Origin: Erythrocercus mccallii
Taxonomy: Eukaryota; Chordata; Aves; Passeriformes; Dicruridae
DNA: 64,000 bases
Assembly (NCBI GenBank): GCA_013397435.1
Contig: VZRG01000005.1
Coordinates: forward strand, 1,325,508 to 1,389,507
Reading direction: 5' to 3'
The translations under genes and the position numbers were made by a program. The notes beneath the pieces are model-generated. The model searched no databases and was not told the DNA's origin. It saw only the letters and a list, made by a program, of their open reading frames with translations. Shown here piece by piece: positions 51,501 to 63,900 of the stretch (position 1 is the stretch's first letter; every line of letters starts with the position of its first letter).

Positions 51501-54035
51501 CCCACTGGAGCCCATTCATATTCAGTCGTTTGACACATTCCAGCGGACACCAGTGAGCAGCATCAGGAGCTGGAATCGTGCTGGCCTGCTTGCTCCGCTA
51601 CAGCAGCTTTTTCTTGATGATGTGGGGTTTCTTACACACTGTCAGCTTGATTTCTTGAGTGTTTCCCCTCCCTGAGCCTGGATTTTAGCACCGTTACAAA
51701 AACTCAAGTTTGCGTTGGCAACACATTCACCAATTAATGTCTGTGTTATCTCAGCACCCATATATCCAGATTGCACATTCCATACTCAGCCTTCAAAGAG
51801 CCACAAAATTACCCATACCTGGTAACTGTGAAATCAGAGCTAGGAACTTTTAACAATTCATAGCAGATCTTTGGTTTAGTTATTTCTGTATATACTACAG
51901 GATGCCATCATCTTGCTGAGGGCAATATACAGAGGAAAATAAAATAATAGGTAAAAGCAACTTTGATATTCTAATGCAAACCCAGAAACTTAGCTTATTG
52001 GTGTCATAGAATACTTTGGGGGTTTTTTTCCTTCATATGCTGACGTCCATCTTACTGAGTGAAGTCCTTAGAAAATCAGACAATCATACTCATCTGACTC
52101 AGTTTTCACACAAGTAAAAATAAAGGTAGGTGTCTATTTCCTGAACCCCTGCAGAATACTTTGATCTTTTTAGGCTATCAATTTTAAAAGAGGGAAAACA
52201 GTCTAAAAGCCAATTCAGAGTTGATGGGTAGGCTAAGAACTACTGGAATTAAGATTATTCTAATTTCATGCAAAAACTGGGACTAGAACTTTTATCTCCC
52301 AATGTAAACATTTTAAAAAGTGCTCTCTTTTCAGTCATGGGAACATGCAATTTCTGCAGCAGTTTCAGAAGATAATAATCCATTTCAGAAGTATATAGTA
52401 CATATATCTTGGCAACACAGTTCTCTATTCTACTTTCCTGTTGCTAAATATACAGATTTTTCACAACCATACTTTCAATATGCATTTAATATTTACATTA
52501 ACACTATTTTTGACAAACAGGGCTTTTGAATAAGCTTCAATGAGCACAGTGTTCATCTCCATTATCTACAGTATCATGGCCCTCTGAAGATATATCCTCC
52601 CACTGTTACCACCAACACTGACACAAAGAAGGGGTCTTATTCTCATCACAGTCACTCTCCTGCAACCTTCACAGTTGGGAAAAGCCAATCTCACCTACAT
52701 TCCATTACTCACCTCAAAGAATTTGAAAGTGCAGGACAATGTCTGAGAGAATTTAGGCCTTATACATGACTTACTTATAAATGTTGTTTAAGTTTGGCCC
52801 CGCATCTATACCTCTCTTCCTCTACACGCTTATATGCTAGATTCACTTCTCATAGGCACTTAGCAATGGCAAAGACAACATTTTCAAGCAGATGACTCTG
52901 TGGGTGACCAAACGCTCACCAGCTAAACATACATCAAAATTGTTTTCCATGTTTTTTAGGAAGGCAGCCCAGAAAGACGTATGGATCCCAAATTGTTTAC
53001 CACCATGCGTATTTCAACATTGTGCTTGCTGGCAGATGGTGATTAAAAACTTGTTTTCAGCTACCAGTTCTGTGGAACACTTACCTACAACACATCAGTT
53101 TTTTCTTTCTCCTGTGGTACACCCACTGGATCCTCACAATGTATGGATTAGAAATCTTTTCCATTTCTTCATGCCTTTCTGATGTTAGACTCTGAGATAC
53201 TGGGCAATGAGAAGCAATGTCAGAAAGTATATGGCTAATTAGTCTCCTTGTAAATTCATCAGGCATTTCCATTCAGCATTGCTGTGATTTTTATCCCCTT
53301 GAAATTATCTTTTTGATTCCAATTGCATTTACCATTTTCCCAAGCAGATCATTTATCTTGTAATAATTTTGAACATGTTTCTGCTAAACAGGCATCCTTT
53401 TAGCCCTAATATTTAAAAAAAAATCCTCTGCTGCACAGTATTTTTTGTCATTATGCTGTATCCCTTTTGTACAACACTGATTTCTTTTTCATATTCAAAC
53501 CTGACACAAGTGGCATAAGTAGGCGGGATGATGAGCAAAATTCAGTCCATGTATCTTCAAACTCAGAAAGATTAAACCTAAAATTAATTAGGTCTAAGTA
53601 TGCAAAGCTCCACTGCAGGAATGACAAAGCAGAGCACCTCAAATGTTGAATGTGTTTCTTACAAGCGAACATTTACAGATGCAGAGGGTACAGATACAGA
53701 AGTTGGTTTTTTCCACAGATTCTGAATCTCAGAATGTCATTAACAACACCAACTCACTAAGTTTAACAAAGATAGGTGTTCTTGTAAAATTCTCATCAAA
53801 TGTAACATTCATATCCTCCACCCATACTAGTCTTTAGTATTAACACAATAACTATTCCCACAAAATAACTTCAGATTAGTTTGCATTGTTCAACATTTAT
53901 CAGGCTCTAAAACAAGCACAGAACATACCTGGAGTGAGACGTTTACCCCTCCAAGGTTCTGTGGACCGCATCTTGTTTTATTATGGTGGAAGGAGAAATC
54001 TATTGGGAGCACCTTAAATATGGTCTTTTAGATGA
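45526..54035. other. Intergenic DNA, no gene found
   Basis: This is AT-rich non-coding sequence with a TTG-rich stretch at about 45582-45611, an 18-bp tandem duplication at 46771-46806 and a CTCF-like core at 47109-47121 (CCACCAGGTGGGC). The segments at about 48780-48990 and 49320-49440 have a mix of TAATTA-type and TGACAG-type words that resembles conserved enhancers, but this cannot be tested here. No coding sequence or RNA gene is supported. Confidence 0.75.
46771..46806. repeat. Two-copy tandem duplication, 18-bp unit
   Basis: TTCTCAAAACAAACATGT (46771-46788) is followed directly by TTCTCAAAACAAACATTT (46789-46806), with one difference. It is a small recent slippage duplication with no known function. 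Confidence 0.9.
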
Positions 54036-54036
54036 G

Positions 54037-54101
<65 letters not shown>

Positions 54102-54106
54102 TATAA
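54036..54106. repeat. (ATATAC)n hexanucleotide microsatellite
   Basis: There are about eleven uninterrupted copies of ATATAC (equivalently TACATA), followed by a short ATATATA end. It is the longest pure simple repeat in the window and is probably length-polymorphic. Confidence 0.97.
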
Positions 54107-56313
54107 AAATCTCCTAACATCAGGGTGAATATTGCCACTGATTTCCAAAGCTGTTAGGCAAACCCTAAAAAGTGCATTGAACATATTCCCATTTCTTCCT
54201 CATGAGTGCAAATAATGCTGGTCACAGCATGACTTCTCCTGCTTGGGTGTTAAATGGAGGCTGGAAAAAGCAGATGGCTTTTTGTTACTGGGATGCTGAG
54301 GGTACTACAGGGAAAAGACAGTTAAGGATCTAACTAAATCAACATTTCTGCAGTAAAGAAATGAGCCAGTGGTAGAATGTGTGCAACTTTTATAGCATTA
54401 TTTGTGTTTCTTTAGGCTTGGGATATGGTATTATAGTGGTATCACCTCTCTGCCTGAAGTGTGTCAAATCTAAAGTGTAGAAGTTCTGAAAGAAACAGAC
54501 TTAAAAAAGATATATGAATGGTGAAATCTTTAAACAGTTGATGACTATGCCTATAAGACCTTTACAGATGATATACTATGGTATGTATCTCCATCTTTTT
54601 CTCCCCACACTATTCAAAATGTTAAAATTGTCTCTGATTATGATTTGTGTCTGAGCTAAGAATACAGAAGCTGATCACCTACAGCTGCTTTATCATACAT
54701 CTCAGTAGGTGTAAACTGAGATATTTCTTCTGTATTTTTCAGGTTGAGGTTTGCTCTTTCCACCTCCAGAAGAATGCTGGTTTTGCAGTTGGTGACTTGG
54801 AAACCTGCTCTGGTATCAGGATCAAGAAAAACAGTTCACAATTGCCAGCCACCAAGGACTGTCAAACTTTTGACCCTGTTCCAGGAATGAACTGTCCAAG
54901 CTCACATACTGCACTACTGGACAGGCCACTGAAGGGCTTGGCTACCACTGGACTCTCCCATTAGGTCCTTCTGATGTGAGCACAAATAATTAAGTGCTCC
55001 AGCACGTTCAGTCAAGCAAGGTCAGAAAGAAGAAAATTAATGTCACGTTACATTTGATCTGGTGTCAGCAAGGATAATTTTCAATAGAGGTTGTGTCAGT
55101 AGGGCTCAGGTCATTGAACTCTTCCAGCCACTCTTCTTGTCTGATTAATTTTGCTTTTTATTTAATAGCTTTCAGGTGTGGTGGAGTTTGCTAAAATCTT
55201 CTGGCCACTGTGGAGTAGAATAATGCCCTGTAATTTTGCCATTTGATTTTAAATCTCAGCTGAAAAACAGCTGTTCCCCAAGTCTATAATTTGCTGTGAC
55301 TGACTACTCTTTCCACTGTTATTTATCCAGGTAGCTATATTATTTAACTCTGTGAAGCACATTGGAATACAGTCTACCTGGAGAACACTAGTAAGTGGAG
55401 AGTGAAGTGGGACTCTTAAAGCAGATTTCACTGATGGCTTTGAAGAGCTTCTAAAAATTCTCACCAGGTGCTTCCCAGTACAGTAATTCGTTATACATCT
55501 ATTCCATAATACAACATGAAAGGAATTTTCGTCTTCAGTCCTTCTACTTTTTGACTCCAGCAGCTCCCAAAAATCTTTCAGATCAAAGAACCAATGGCAG
55601 TTTGTCATCTTTGTAAAGATGCATTTTTAAAAGGTATAGGTGGTGCAATAAGTTACGTGTACCTTTTCTGCATCAGTGCATTTTTCCAATTAAGTAAGAT
55701 GCCCTGTTTCTGCAGGCTTGACTGGTCAGATAATGGACTGCAGTGAGACATGTCCTGAGCTGAAAGCTGCAACAGGGACAAAATTAATGCTGGGAGAAAA
55801 ATGACATGAAAAGTAAAATTAAGTGGAATGATTGTAGTGCAACTATATAATTCACTTCTAAATTGTTAGAAAAATTACGAATGTGTTAATCTTTTAGCAT
55901 TTAATGGGCCAAATTAATCCCCAGTTTTTAAAGTCCATTAGAATCTAATAGAGAAGTGGGAACCCTTAAGCAGGCTGCAGAACTTGGCTGAAAATTACAT
56001 CCTTACTACACAACACCACAGGATTTTTTATTCTTAAGGTATAAAAAAAGGATACATTTTATAATGACATTCTGTTGTTGCAAGGCTTTCATATTCAGGG
56101 AATTCTAGCCAACCCATTCCTGCCTTGTGAAGATAGGATCTTTATTTGGATCCTGTCTGAAGCGTAACATACAACTAATTCTGCCAGTGTCTGCAATGTT
56201 TTCCTTTCAATCCTTCAGATACCTGGTCAATTCAAATTGAAAACAAGCCCAAGACTGAGCTTATAACTGTGCTTACAACTTGTATTTATTATTATGTTAT
56301 ATTATATTATGTA

Positions 56314-56430
56314 TTTAACTTGTATTTGTACCTAATGTCTGAACTGGAGATGTGAAATCATCAACTGGAGTTGCTACAATCTTTTTCTTTCAGGAAAGAA
56401 GATATTTTTTTCTGCTCTAAGGAGCAAAAC
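56314..56430. repeat. Local duplicated unit, copy A
   Basis: This copy starts at TTAACTTGTATTTGTACC and ends at AAGGAGCAAAAC. It aligns with copy B (57761-57870) over about 100 bases with roughly ten substitutions and two small gaps, counted by eye. It carries a 9-base insertion relative to B. Upstream, 56271-56290 repeats the first words again (CTTACAACTTGTATTTAT), so copy A has an extra internal partial repeat with AT-rich filler. It includes CTTTTTCTTTCAGGA, a good splice-acceptor-like string. Either an unrecognised dispersed repeat or a local duplication is possible. Confidence 0.85.
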
Positions 56431-56490
56431 ACTGCAACTTACTGCAACTTATTTACAGTAACAAGGCAAGTGGCGTGCTCACTGCAACTT
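56431..56490. repeat. Triplicated 10-mer ACTGCAACTT
   Basis: Three exact copies of ACTGCAACTT lie at 56431-56440, 56441-56450 and 56481-56490, directly after duplicated copy A. The first two are in tandem. They are absent next to copy B, so they arose after or independently of the duplication. Confidence 0.85.
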
Positions 56491-57760
56491 GTTCTTTAGT
56501 TAGTTTTCAGCAGGGGAAAAAAAAAAGATAAATGTGAAAAACTGTCTTTGGTTGCCTTTTACTTCACCAATGTGGGTTCATGATGAGTAAATTGACTGAG
56601 GACTAGCTCTTGGGCAAAGAGAAGCAGAGTAACCAGCAGCCATAATATCCCACATAAGTGTGCTACAGAAAGGCAGGCTGCCCAAAAATCCTGGTCAGCT
56701 TTCAAGTTGGATTTCAAATTGCTGTACATGCCCATGATATCAGAACTTCTGATCAACCACAGGGATCAGTAGCTTCTCAGATATGTAGCTAGACATAGAT
56801 TTAAAGGCCTTATAAGGAGCAAAGAGTCTTACTTAAATATTCTTTGTGGGAAGGAAAAATGCAAATGAATGAGTCATGGCTTCAATTAACATCAAGTGCA
56901 CTCTAATGGCCAGCTTCATTCTGTCTCATTCATGATGTAAAGCTACATGTACCCCTGCAGAATGTATAACTAGGGGATTACTAGTGCAGTCACTCAGCTT
57001 ACAGAGTTCCTCTGCTGATTCAGGACATGAATATACTCTAAGCCCGTGACTGCACTGACACACCAAGATTCAGGGTTTATAGTTACACAGGGCAGCACTG
57101 CATTCCCAAAAAGTCCTGTCCAAAAAGATGTGGTCATGATGGATAACTGATAAAAGAAGTCTTACTTTGATAAAATATACCTCTTTGCAAGAGTCATACA
57201 GCAGTGAAATGTTATAAATAGAAAGAGAACATAATCTACATAGAGAAAGGTTCTCATTTTAAAAAACAGTATAGAATTAATCAATACATCTCTGATCGTG
57301 TTATCCTCTTTTAGTAAGGTTTTGGCATTGAGAGGCAAGGACTGTATATTGACACTGTTATTAGACTATTTCCTCTTAGCAATAAACCAATTATTTTGCA
57401 TTAACAATTAATGAACTTCAAACTATTAAAAGCCATAAGATTTTCATTTACTATTTCTTGCATCAAGACCAATGATTGTGTGCAACTGAAACTGAACAAA
57501 TCTTCAAAAGAAAACATTAAATTCTGATTTTCTACATTAGAAATTTTCAAGAACCCAACCTTATTCTACATAAATGATTTCCAGTGATTAATTATCATTC
57601 TTCTTAGAAAGGTGTACTTTATTTCTCTGAATCCCAGTATCCACCATCATGAATAGGTACTATAAAATTATCTTTTTTTGGATCCTTCCAGGAGCAAAAA
57701 TAAAGCTAGAGCAGGAAAAAAACCTGATATTAGGTACTGGACAAAACAGATACCCACACA

Positions 57761-57870
57761 GCTTATAACTTGTATTTATACCTCATATCTGAACTGGACA
57801 CGTGAAATCAGTTGCTGCAATCTTTTTCTTTCAGGAAGGAAGATACTCTTCTGTTCTAAGGAGCAAAACT
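57761..57870. repeat. Local duplicated unit, copy B
   Basis: This copy runs from GCTTATAACTTGTATTTATA to AAGGAGCAAAAC and has the same orientation as copy A about 1.4 kb away. It contains the same CTTTTTCTTTCAGGA string and the same GAACTGGA and GTGAAATCA words. See copy A for the comparison. Confidence 0.85.
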
Positions 57871-60800
57871 GTGACTGAAAACCTCAGGTTTGTTTTTATT
57901 TTTAAGCAACAATTACTCACAAAATGGGACAAAGCTGAACACAACACTTGAGTACCAAGGAAGGGCTAACAAAAATGTATGGATCCTCCACCAGGAGAAG
58001 GCCTGATTCAAGTGATAGGGACAAATGTGAATGGATTTTGAGTATTGTACTTTTGAGGAATGCTCTTATGAGCCAAAACACAACACTAAGAAACAATGTA
58101 CATGTGTATATAATATCACATTACAACAGTTTGCAGAGTTATTCAACCAAATTATCTGTCAATTTTAACTCCCAGCATAGACTGCAGCAAAGATATGCAA
58201 GTTTCCACCAGTCAGTGCCATAGTCCATCTTCTAGAACCAAGCAGAAATGAAAATGTTTTCAGGTACTGCATTAACACTGAAAATCACTATCCTACCTTT
58301 CACCAGACTTAAAATTCTTGAGCATTATTTGTCTTCCTGGTTTTTAAATCTGAAAAACCAAAAAATGTTCCTTACAAGTAAAAGTCATCCACGGAGAAAG
58401 ATCAAATCTGAGAAGAAGAATGCCCAATGGTGAGCCAAAAACTTCCCTGTTTATCCTTGGCTGATGCTGTTGTAATAGGGAACATTGAATATGTTGGAAA
58501 ACTGCAAAGTTCACTTCCCCTTTTCTGAACCTCTTCTCACTCAATGGCCAGCTAAAGGGATACTGTGATTCCTTCATTAACACTGCTGACAATCAGCCTC
58601 TGCTTTGGATCAGAGAGGCACAGGGTTGTGCTAAGGGAAAAAAAGCCATTTGGATCAGGTTTCCAAATCAGGAAAATTATAAAAATCACTTTTTTTTATC
58701 CCAGGCAGACATAGTATTAATAAACTCTAACATTCACATTTATTCATCCAGTTTCCTCATGGACTTCTCAAGCATTCATGTGATAGGAAATCAGCAAGTA
58801 GTCACAATGAAATTTACTTTTAAACCAAGTATTACTCCTCCTCAGCTCCTTCCCATTTATCAGCATTTTTTAACCTGCTCAGATACTCAGAATTCAGAGC
58901 AATCTGTTTTAATAACAAGATTAATTCCTTTATTTCACATTAGAAAAAGACAAGTTGTCAAGCACAATCAAAATAGTCTTCATTTTCCAGGAACAATAAA
59001 GCCAGCCTACCTAGGTTTGCATTGTTTTACTTGTGCAAGATCCAGAGGGACTGTGTCCCACCTTTGGCATGGAAATTCCAATGCATCCTAGATTTTATTA
59101 ACAGGTGAGACAGCAAGACATTGTTTGTGGCTAAATTCTTCTAACATCTCTGCTGCTAGGCAACCTGCCTTAAGCACAGTGTGAATAAGGTCAGTCAAGT
59201 TTCTAGCTCAGCAGGATATATTTTCTGTGAGTAAAATTTGGTGGCAGACTAGATCTCACTCTTGAATCCAAGTTATCCCTTATGCTGCATCTCTCCCTGT
59301 CATGTATTTGGCCAGCTCTTTGTCAGCTTTGGAATACTGCAAGGATGAGGCGCCTCCTCACAGACTGGTGCTCTGACTAACACAGGCATCATGGGGGAGA
59401 CCAGTTACTGCAATGCACTTTAGCCTGGAAACCTGCTGAACATTCTGCCATGCTGAAAACACACATTGCAGGCCCTGGGCAGATGCTGGGACAGGGACTT
59501 AGTAAAATATACTAAGTGCAAATAGAATGGCTGCAACTGGTATGAGATTACACCTTTCACACCAGGTCATATCTGAGGACAGGCTGGCACCACTCCAAGC
59601 CAACAAAAAGCCTCTGCTTTTTCTCCAGCTCCCCAGAACTACAGAGCCTTCAGGAATCCATAACTCAGTGCAAGGAACATGTGCAATGCCACTGCCACAG
59701 GAGAGACACAGTGGCAACAGAGAAACTAAGGTTTTAGTGTTAGAGGCTCAAGGGCCAAATGACTTCATGTTATGGGCCCAGATTCACTCAGCTAACTTCA
59801 GGTCCTCCACTGAGGCATCCAATCCCTAGGCTTCCTCTGTACCTGCCCTTCAGTGAGCAGCTCAGATGGTGTCTGCAGGTAAGTTTGTTGTTTTAGCCCA
59901 CATGCTTCAGCTGAGTGTCTCTGAAGAAATGGTGTGAACAAGGAGCATGGATCCCTTTCTTGATAAGTGATCAACTGCAGGGATTGCACTATGGCTCACT
60001 ACAGCCTCATTCAGTGCTGACATGATGTCCCCTAACTCCAACTACCTGTAGGTCTGAATTGCTGGAATAGTTAAGGACATTGTCCTGCACTGTATTAGAA
60101 AAAAAACCCCAAACAACAGTTTCCAGTTTATATGTCATATTTTCCAAAACACAGCTGTCCTGAAGATATGGATGGTTAAGAAAAATTGATTACCTGCCAA
60201 AATCACACAAATTCTTCTTTGTTTTGACATTGGATCTAGACAAATATTAAGTAATGAATACACAGCATATGAATATATATATGATTGACTACTAATCCTT
60301 GCTATTGTGTGGCAAAATTGATCAAGGAGAGTTTTGATCTAACTTTAAAATAGTGCAAGCAGTGAACTCTGTCTATGCATTTTAAATAGCCTGAATGCAT
60401 AATAGAGTGATTTTTAAAAAATTATTTCTTACATGAAATACAGATGAATTGAAAACACTAGTAATACATATGGGGTGGGGAGTTTTGCCTCATGTCATAT
60501 TATGCTATGAATAATATGTCTGAAGTTTTATTCAGAGTTTTTGCCACTTTAAACAGAATTGTCATATTCATGTTTAAAATAAGCTTGGCCATTAAATCTT
60601 CAAATAAAAGCAAAACATTAGCCATCCTCACTATAAAGCTGCAACTGGTAGACTTTCATATGAGAAGTGCTTCCTGAAAGACAATGGACCCAATAGAGAT
60701 GGCAATGAAAGTATTTTGCAAATCAAGGGCAGAAAGTAACGCACATAAAATCCCCATTTCGATGGCCAAAACAGTCACTGTTATAGTGGGGGTACCTGAA

Positions 60801-60931
60801 ATCTTTATGAAGTCAAACAAAACACTTCGAGTCAGTGACTATGTGCTATCTAAATTACATCGTTCCAGGGCAGAGGGGATTTTTTACTACCAGATGGTTG
60901 TTGCCACGGTTGTGGTATCCTAGATATGTGC

Positions 60932-60944
60932 TGACATCTAGTGG
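60932..60944 (-). promoter_or_regulatory. CTCF-like motif
   Basis: TGACATCTAGTGG matches the reverse-oriented CTCF core (TGCCMYCTRSTGG) at 12 of 13 positions. It has the same orientation as the candidate at 41683-41695. It was read by eye, and occupancy is unknown. Confidence 0.4.
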
Positions 60945-63900
60945 GTCTTTAGAGAATAAATACAGCCCAAACAGTTATTAATTAGCCATAAAGAATAATA
61001 ATCTCAGATTCTAAAAAGTATTTTCTTCCTTTCCCCCCACAGTGCATGTAATAGTGTTCTAGATAACTGAATTTTAGTGATTATTGTGCTTTTCAATATT
61101 TGTTCAAGCTGATGTTTTCTAAAGCACTGTTCCCATTGACACCATGCTGAGTCCTTTGGGAAAATCCACCTGGAGGCATTTCTTGACTGACAATCACCAT
61201 GTGTTTAAGCAGAGACTGTAAAATTGAAAAAGAAGAAGATGCGAGTGCAGTTCTGCATGTCTGGAGCCACAGTGGGATCTGTATTACACCTGATTTGATC
61301 AGAGACTCCTTAAGCTATTCCTACTAAATTCAGATCAAAATTTGTCTTTAAGCAGTTGTTTACCTATTATTGTAAGTAAACAGCTACAAACAGACTTTAA
61401 ATGATAATTTAGTTTACTACTATCTTGAAAACACCTTACTATATTGTAGACACCAATGAATATTTATGAGATAACAGTCAAAACTCTACTTAGAAACCCA
61501 CTTTCCATAGTATTTACTCCATCTTCATCTAGCACATATTTCTGTTCATTTGCAAAACCAAGCATGCAATGCACGCCTTACTCAGGATAACTAAACTGGG
61601 GAGAAAGTACTAGAACCTTAACCACTGATTTTGAAGTAAGCTGAAAGAGGAAACATGACCAGAAAATCAACTGCCTTTAGGAAGAACTGATTTGGGAGAA
61701 CAAAAACTCCTGCTTAGGTTTTAGTTGATTTTAGAGTTTCCACCAATGAGAAAGGCTCTTGTTACTTGAGAAATAAGACAACTGGAGGTTTTACAGTGAT
61801 GTATGTGGTCAGAGAACCCCAGTCAAATTCAAACCCTAAAAAGAAGGTCTATACCACCTCCAAGGGGTCCCTGAGGCTGCTTTTTAATCACCTTTGATTT
61901 CCAGGACACAGTCCTTTAGACTAAGGGCAGTTGTAGAAGACCCCAGGTCACAGAATGGGAGAGGAATGATATGTTGAACTAGCACTGAAGAGATTTATTC
62001 TGAAGGAAGAAAATGGAAAGTAGCTGGCATATACATGCTGTCACAGTTTCACACAATCATTGGGGTCCCTGACATGTATCCACCAGTGTCCCTAATAACC
62101 CAGTGTGCTCAGCTCCTCATGAACAGGTCATTACTTATCACTTGCATGACATTCATTTTGGGGGTATTACAATTCAAGTGGCTGCTCAGCTGGTACCCTG
62201 TAAAGAGTCTTGCCATACAAAGTTATTTTTCATTTTTGCCTGTGCAAGACCTGCTCATGATTTATCGGCTGTAGCAAAGCACAAAGCCATAATTTTCTTT
62301 TATTGAACTCACTCTGGGTAGCCATCACTCTGCAGAAATGCAGATGGTCATCTTATTCTTATTCGTAGCAATGGGATGAATGCCACAACTCTGCTGGCAA
62401 AGACAGCAAAGCAGCCATTTATAACAGTAAGAGAAGCATTCAATTTAATATCTGTGTTAGCTGCACATAGTTAGGCTTTTTGGATACAGTTGTTATAGGA
62501 TCCTGCTCTGCTAATACTTCAGGACTTTAAGCATTTAGGGAAATTTGCATAGTGTGTGTACTGGCATCCAGGTGTGATTTCTGTGCTTATGGCAAATGAA
62601 ACTGAACTATACACTACTACATATATAGTTGGCCTCCAATTGAACTCTAATCATAATCAGGCTTTATGATGTGTATTTGAGATAGTGCAGTTTAGTAATT
62701 TGTCTACCTCTCCCCTTACTTCAATTTTCAGGGATAGCCACACAGTGCAGATGAAACTCTCATTCTGGATCAGAACCAATGAGCTTGAGTGAATTAATGT
62801 ATTCAACTATTTCATTGTCAATGGAATTAAGGAGATGACTTGCAACTTCCCTTCCATTTCAGAATATATGGATTTAGGGAATTTCTGGTGCCAGCATGAT
62901 ACACAAAACACAGTTTCTCTGTTCTAGGGTGAGGAGAGTGGCAGTGAATTATTCACAGCAACTGGTGGAGTGCCCAGAGACTTGCCCTGTGATAACTGGT
63001 GAGTTTGTGGAGAACAAAAATATGGTGTTGAATATTAAACAGAAAGGGGCAGGTGTTTTCTAATAAGCACCCTGCTGGATCCTGCCAAAGGGTTCCCATA
63101 CAGACCTTAACAGCTGAATCTGGAATGTGCATCATTTCATCACAGAACTGGCTATTGCCACAGCAACGACTCTTGACTAATAACTCAAAGAAACAAAACA
63201 GAGATGCAAGTCAAATCCAGAAATGAGAGTATTTAATCGTTTAGAATAAGGGGAGCTTTACCTAGCATTTTCAGTGAATGGATTCAGAGCAAAAATTCAT
63301 CCAACATCTGCTAATGCCACATTTTAGCATTGCCTCTTCAATCAGAGTAAATTATATAGCTTAAGTGTTCATATCACCAATTAATCTCTTCTGAATCAGA
63401 TCTGCATACTAGTTGCTTGAAATAGGCTTAATATAGCCATAATTGTACAAAACATGAATACCATTTTTCATAATAATTAGGTAGTCACTTTGCCCTTTTT
63501 CTCAGTTTGTCTAAATGTTCATATTTACATTAGAAGTTAGCAGTTAATTTTATCCGTACAACCCTTCTCAATTACTCCATTGGTCTGCCAATAGAACCAT
63601 CAGCTTAAGGCACCAAACCTGTGCAAAGTCCAAGTATTCAAGGTTCACTGTATCAATTTCCTAAGAGGTCCATTTGAGAGGATTGGAACTCTGCTCCAAC
63701 AAGCACATGGCAAGGAAGCAAGTAAGATATTTCCCACTTTGGAAAAGGCTCAGTGAGAGGAACCAGCCACACTGACCATCAGATCCTTTCCTCTCAAGCT
63801 GAGAGTAGGCCAGGAGCTCACTGTGAGAGGGCCACTGAGCCTTGCAGAGCAATTGCCTTGTGCCAAAACTACCCAAGCATTACAGTGCTCTTCCATAGCA

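Noticed and set aside
54647..54964. 105-codon plus-strand frame containing a splice-acceptor-like site (TTTTTCAG at about 54742)
   Set aside because: No protein similarity and no matching donor or neighbouring exon could be found.
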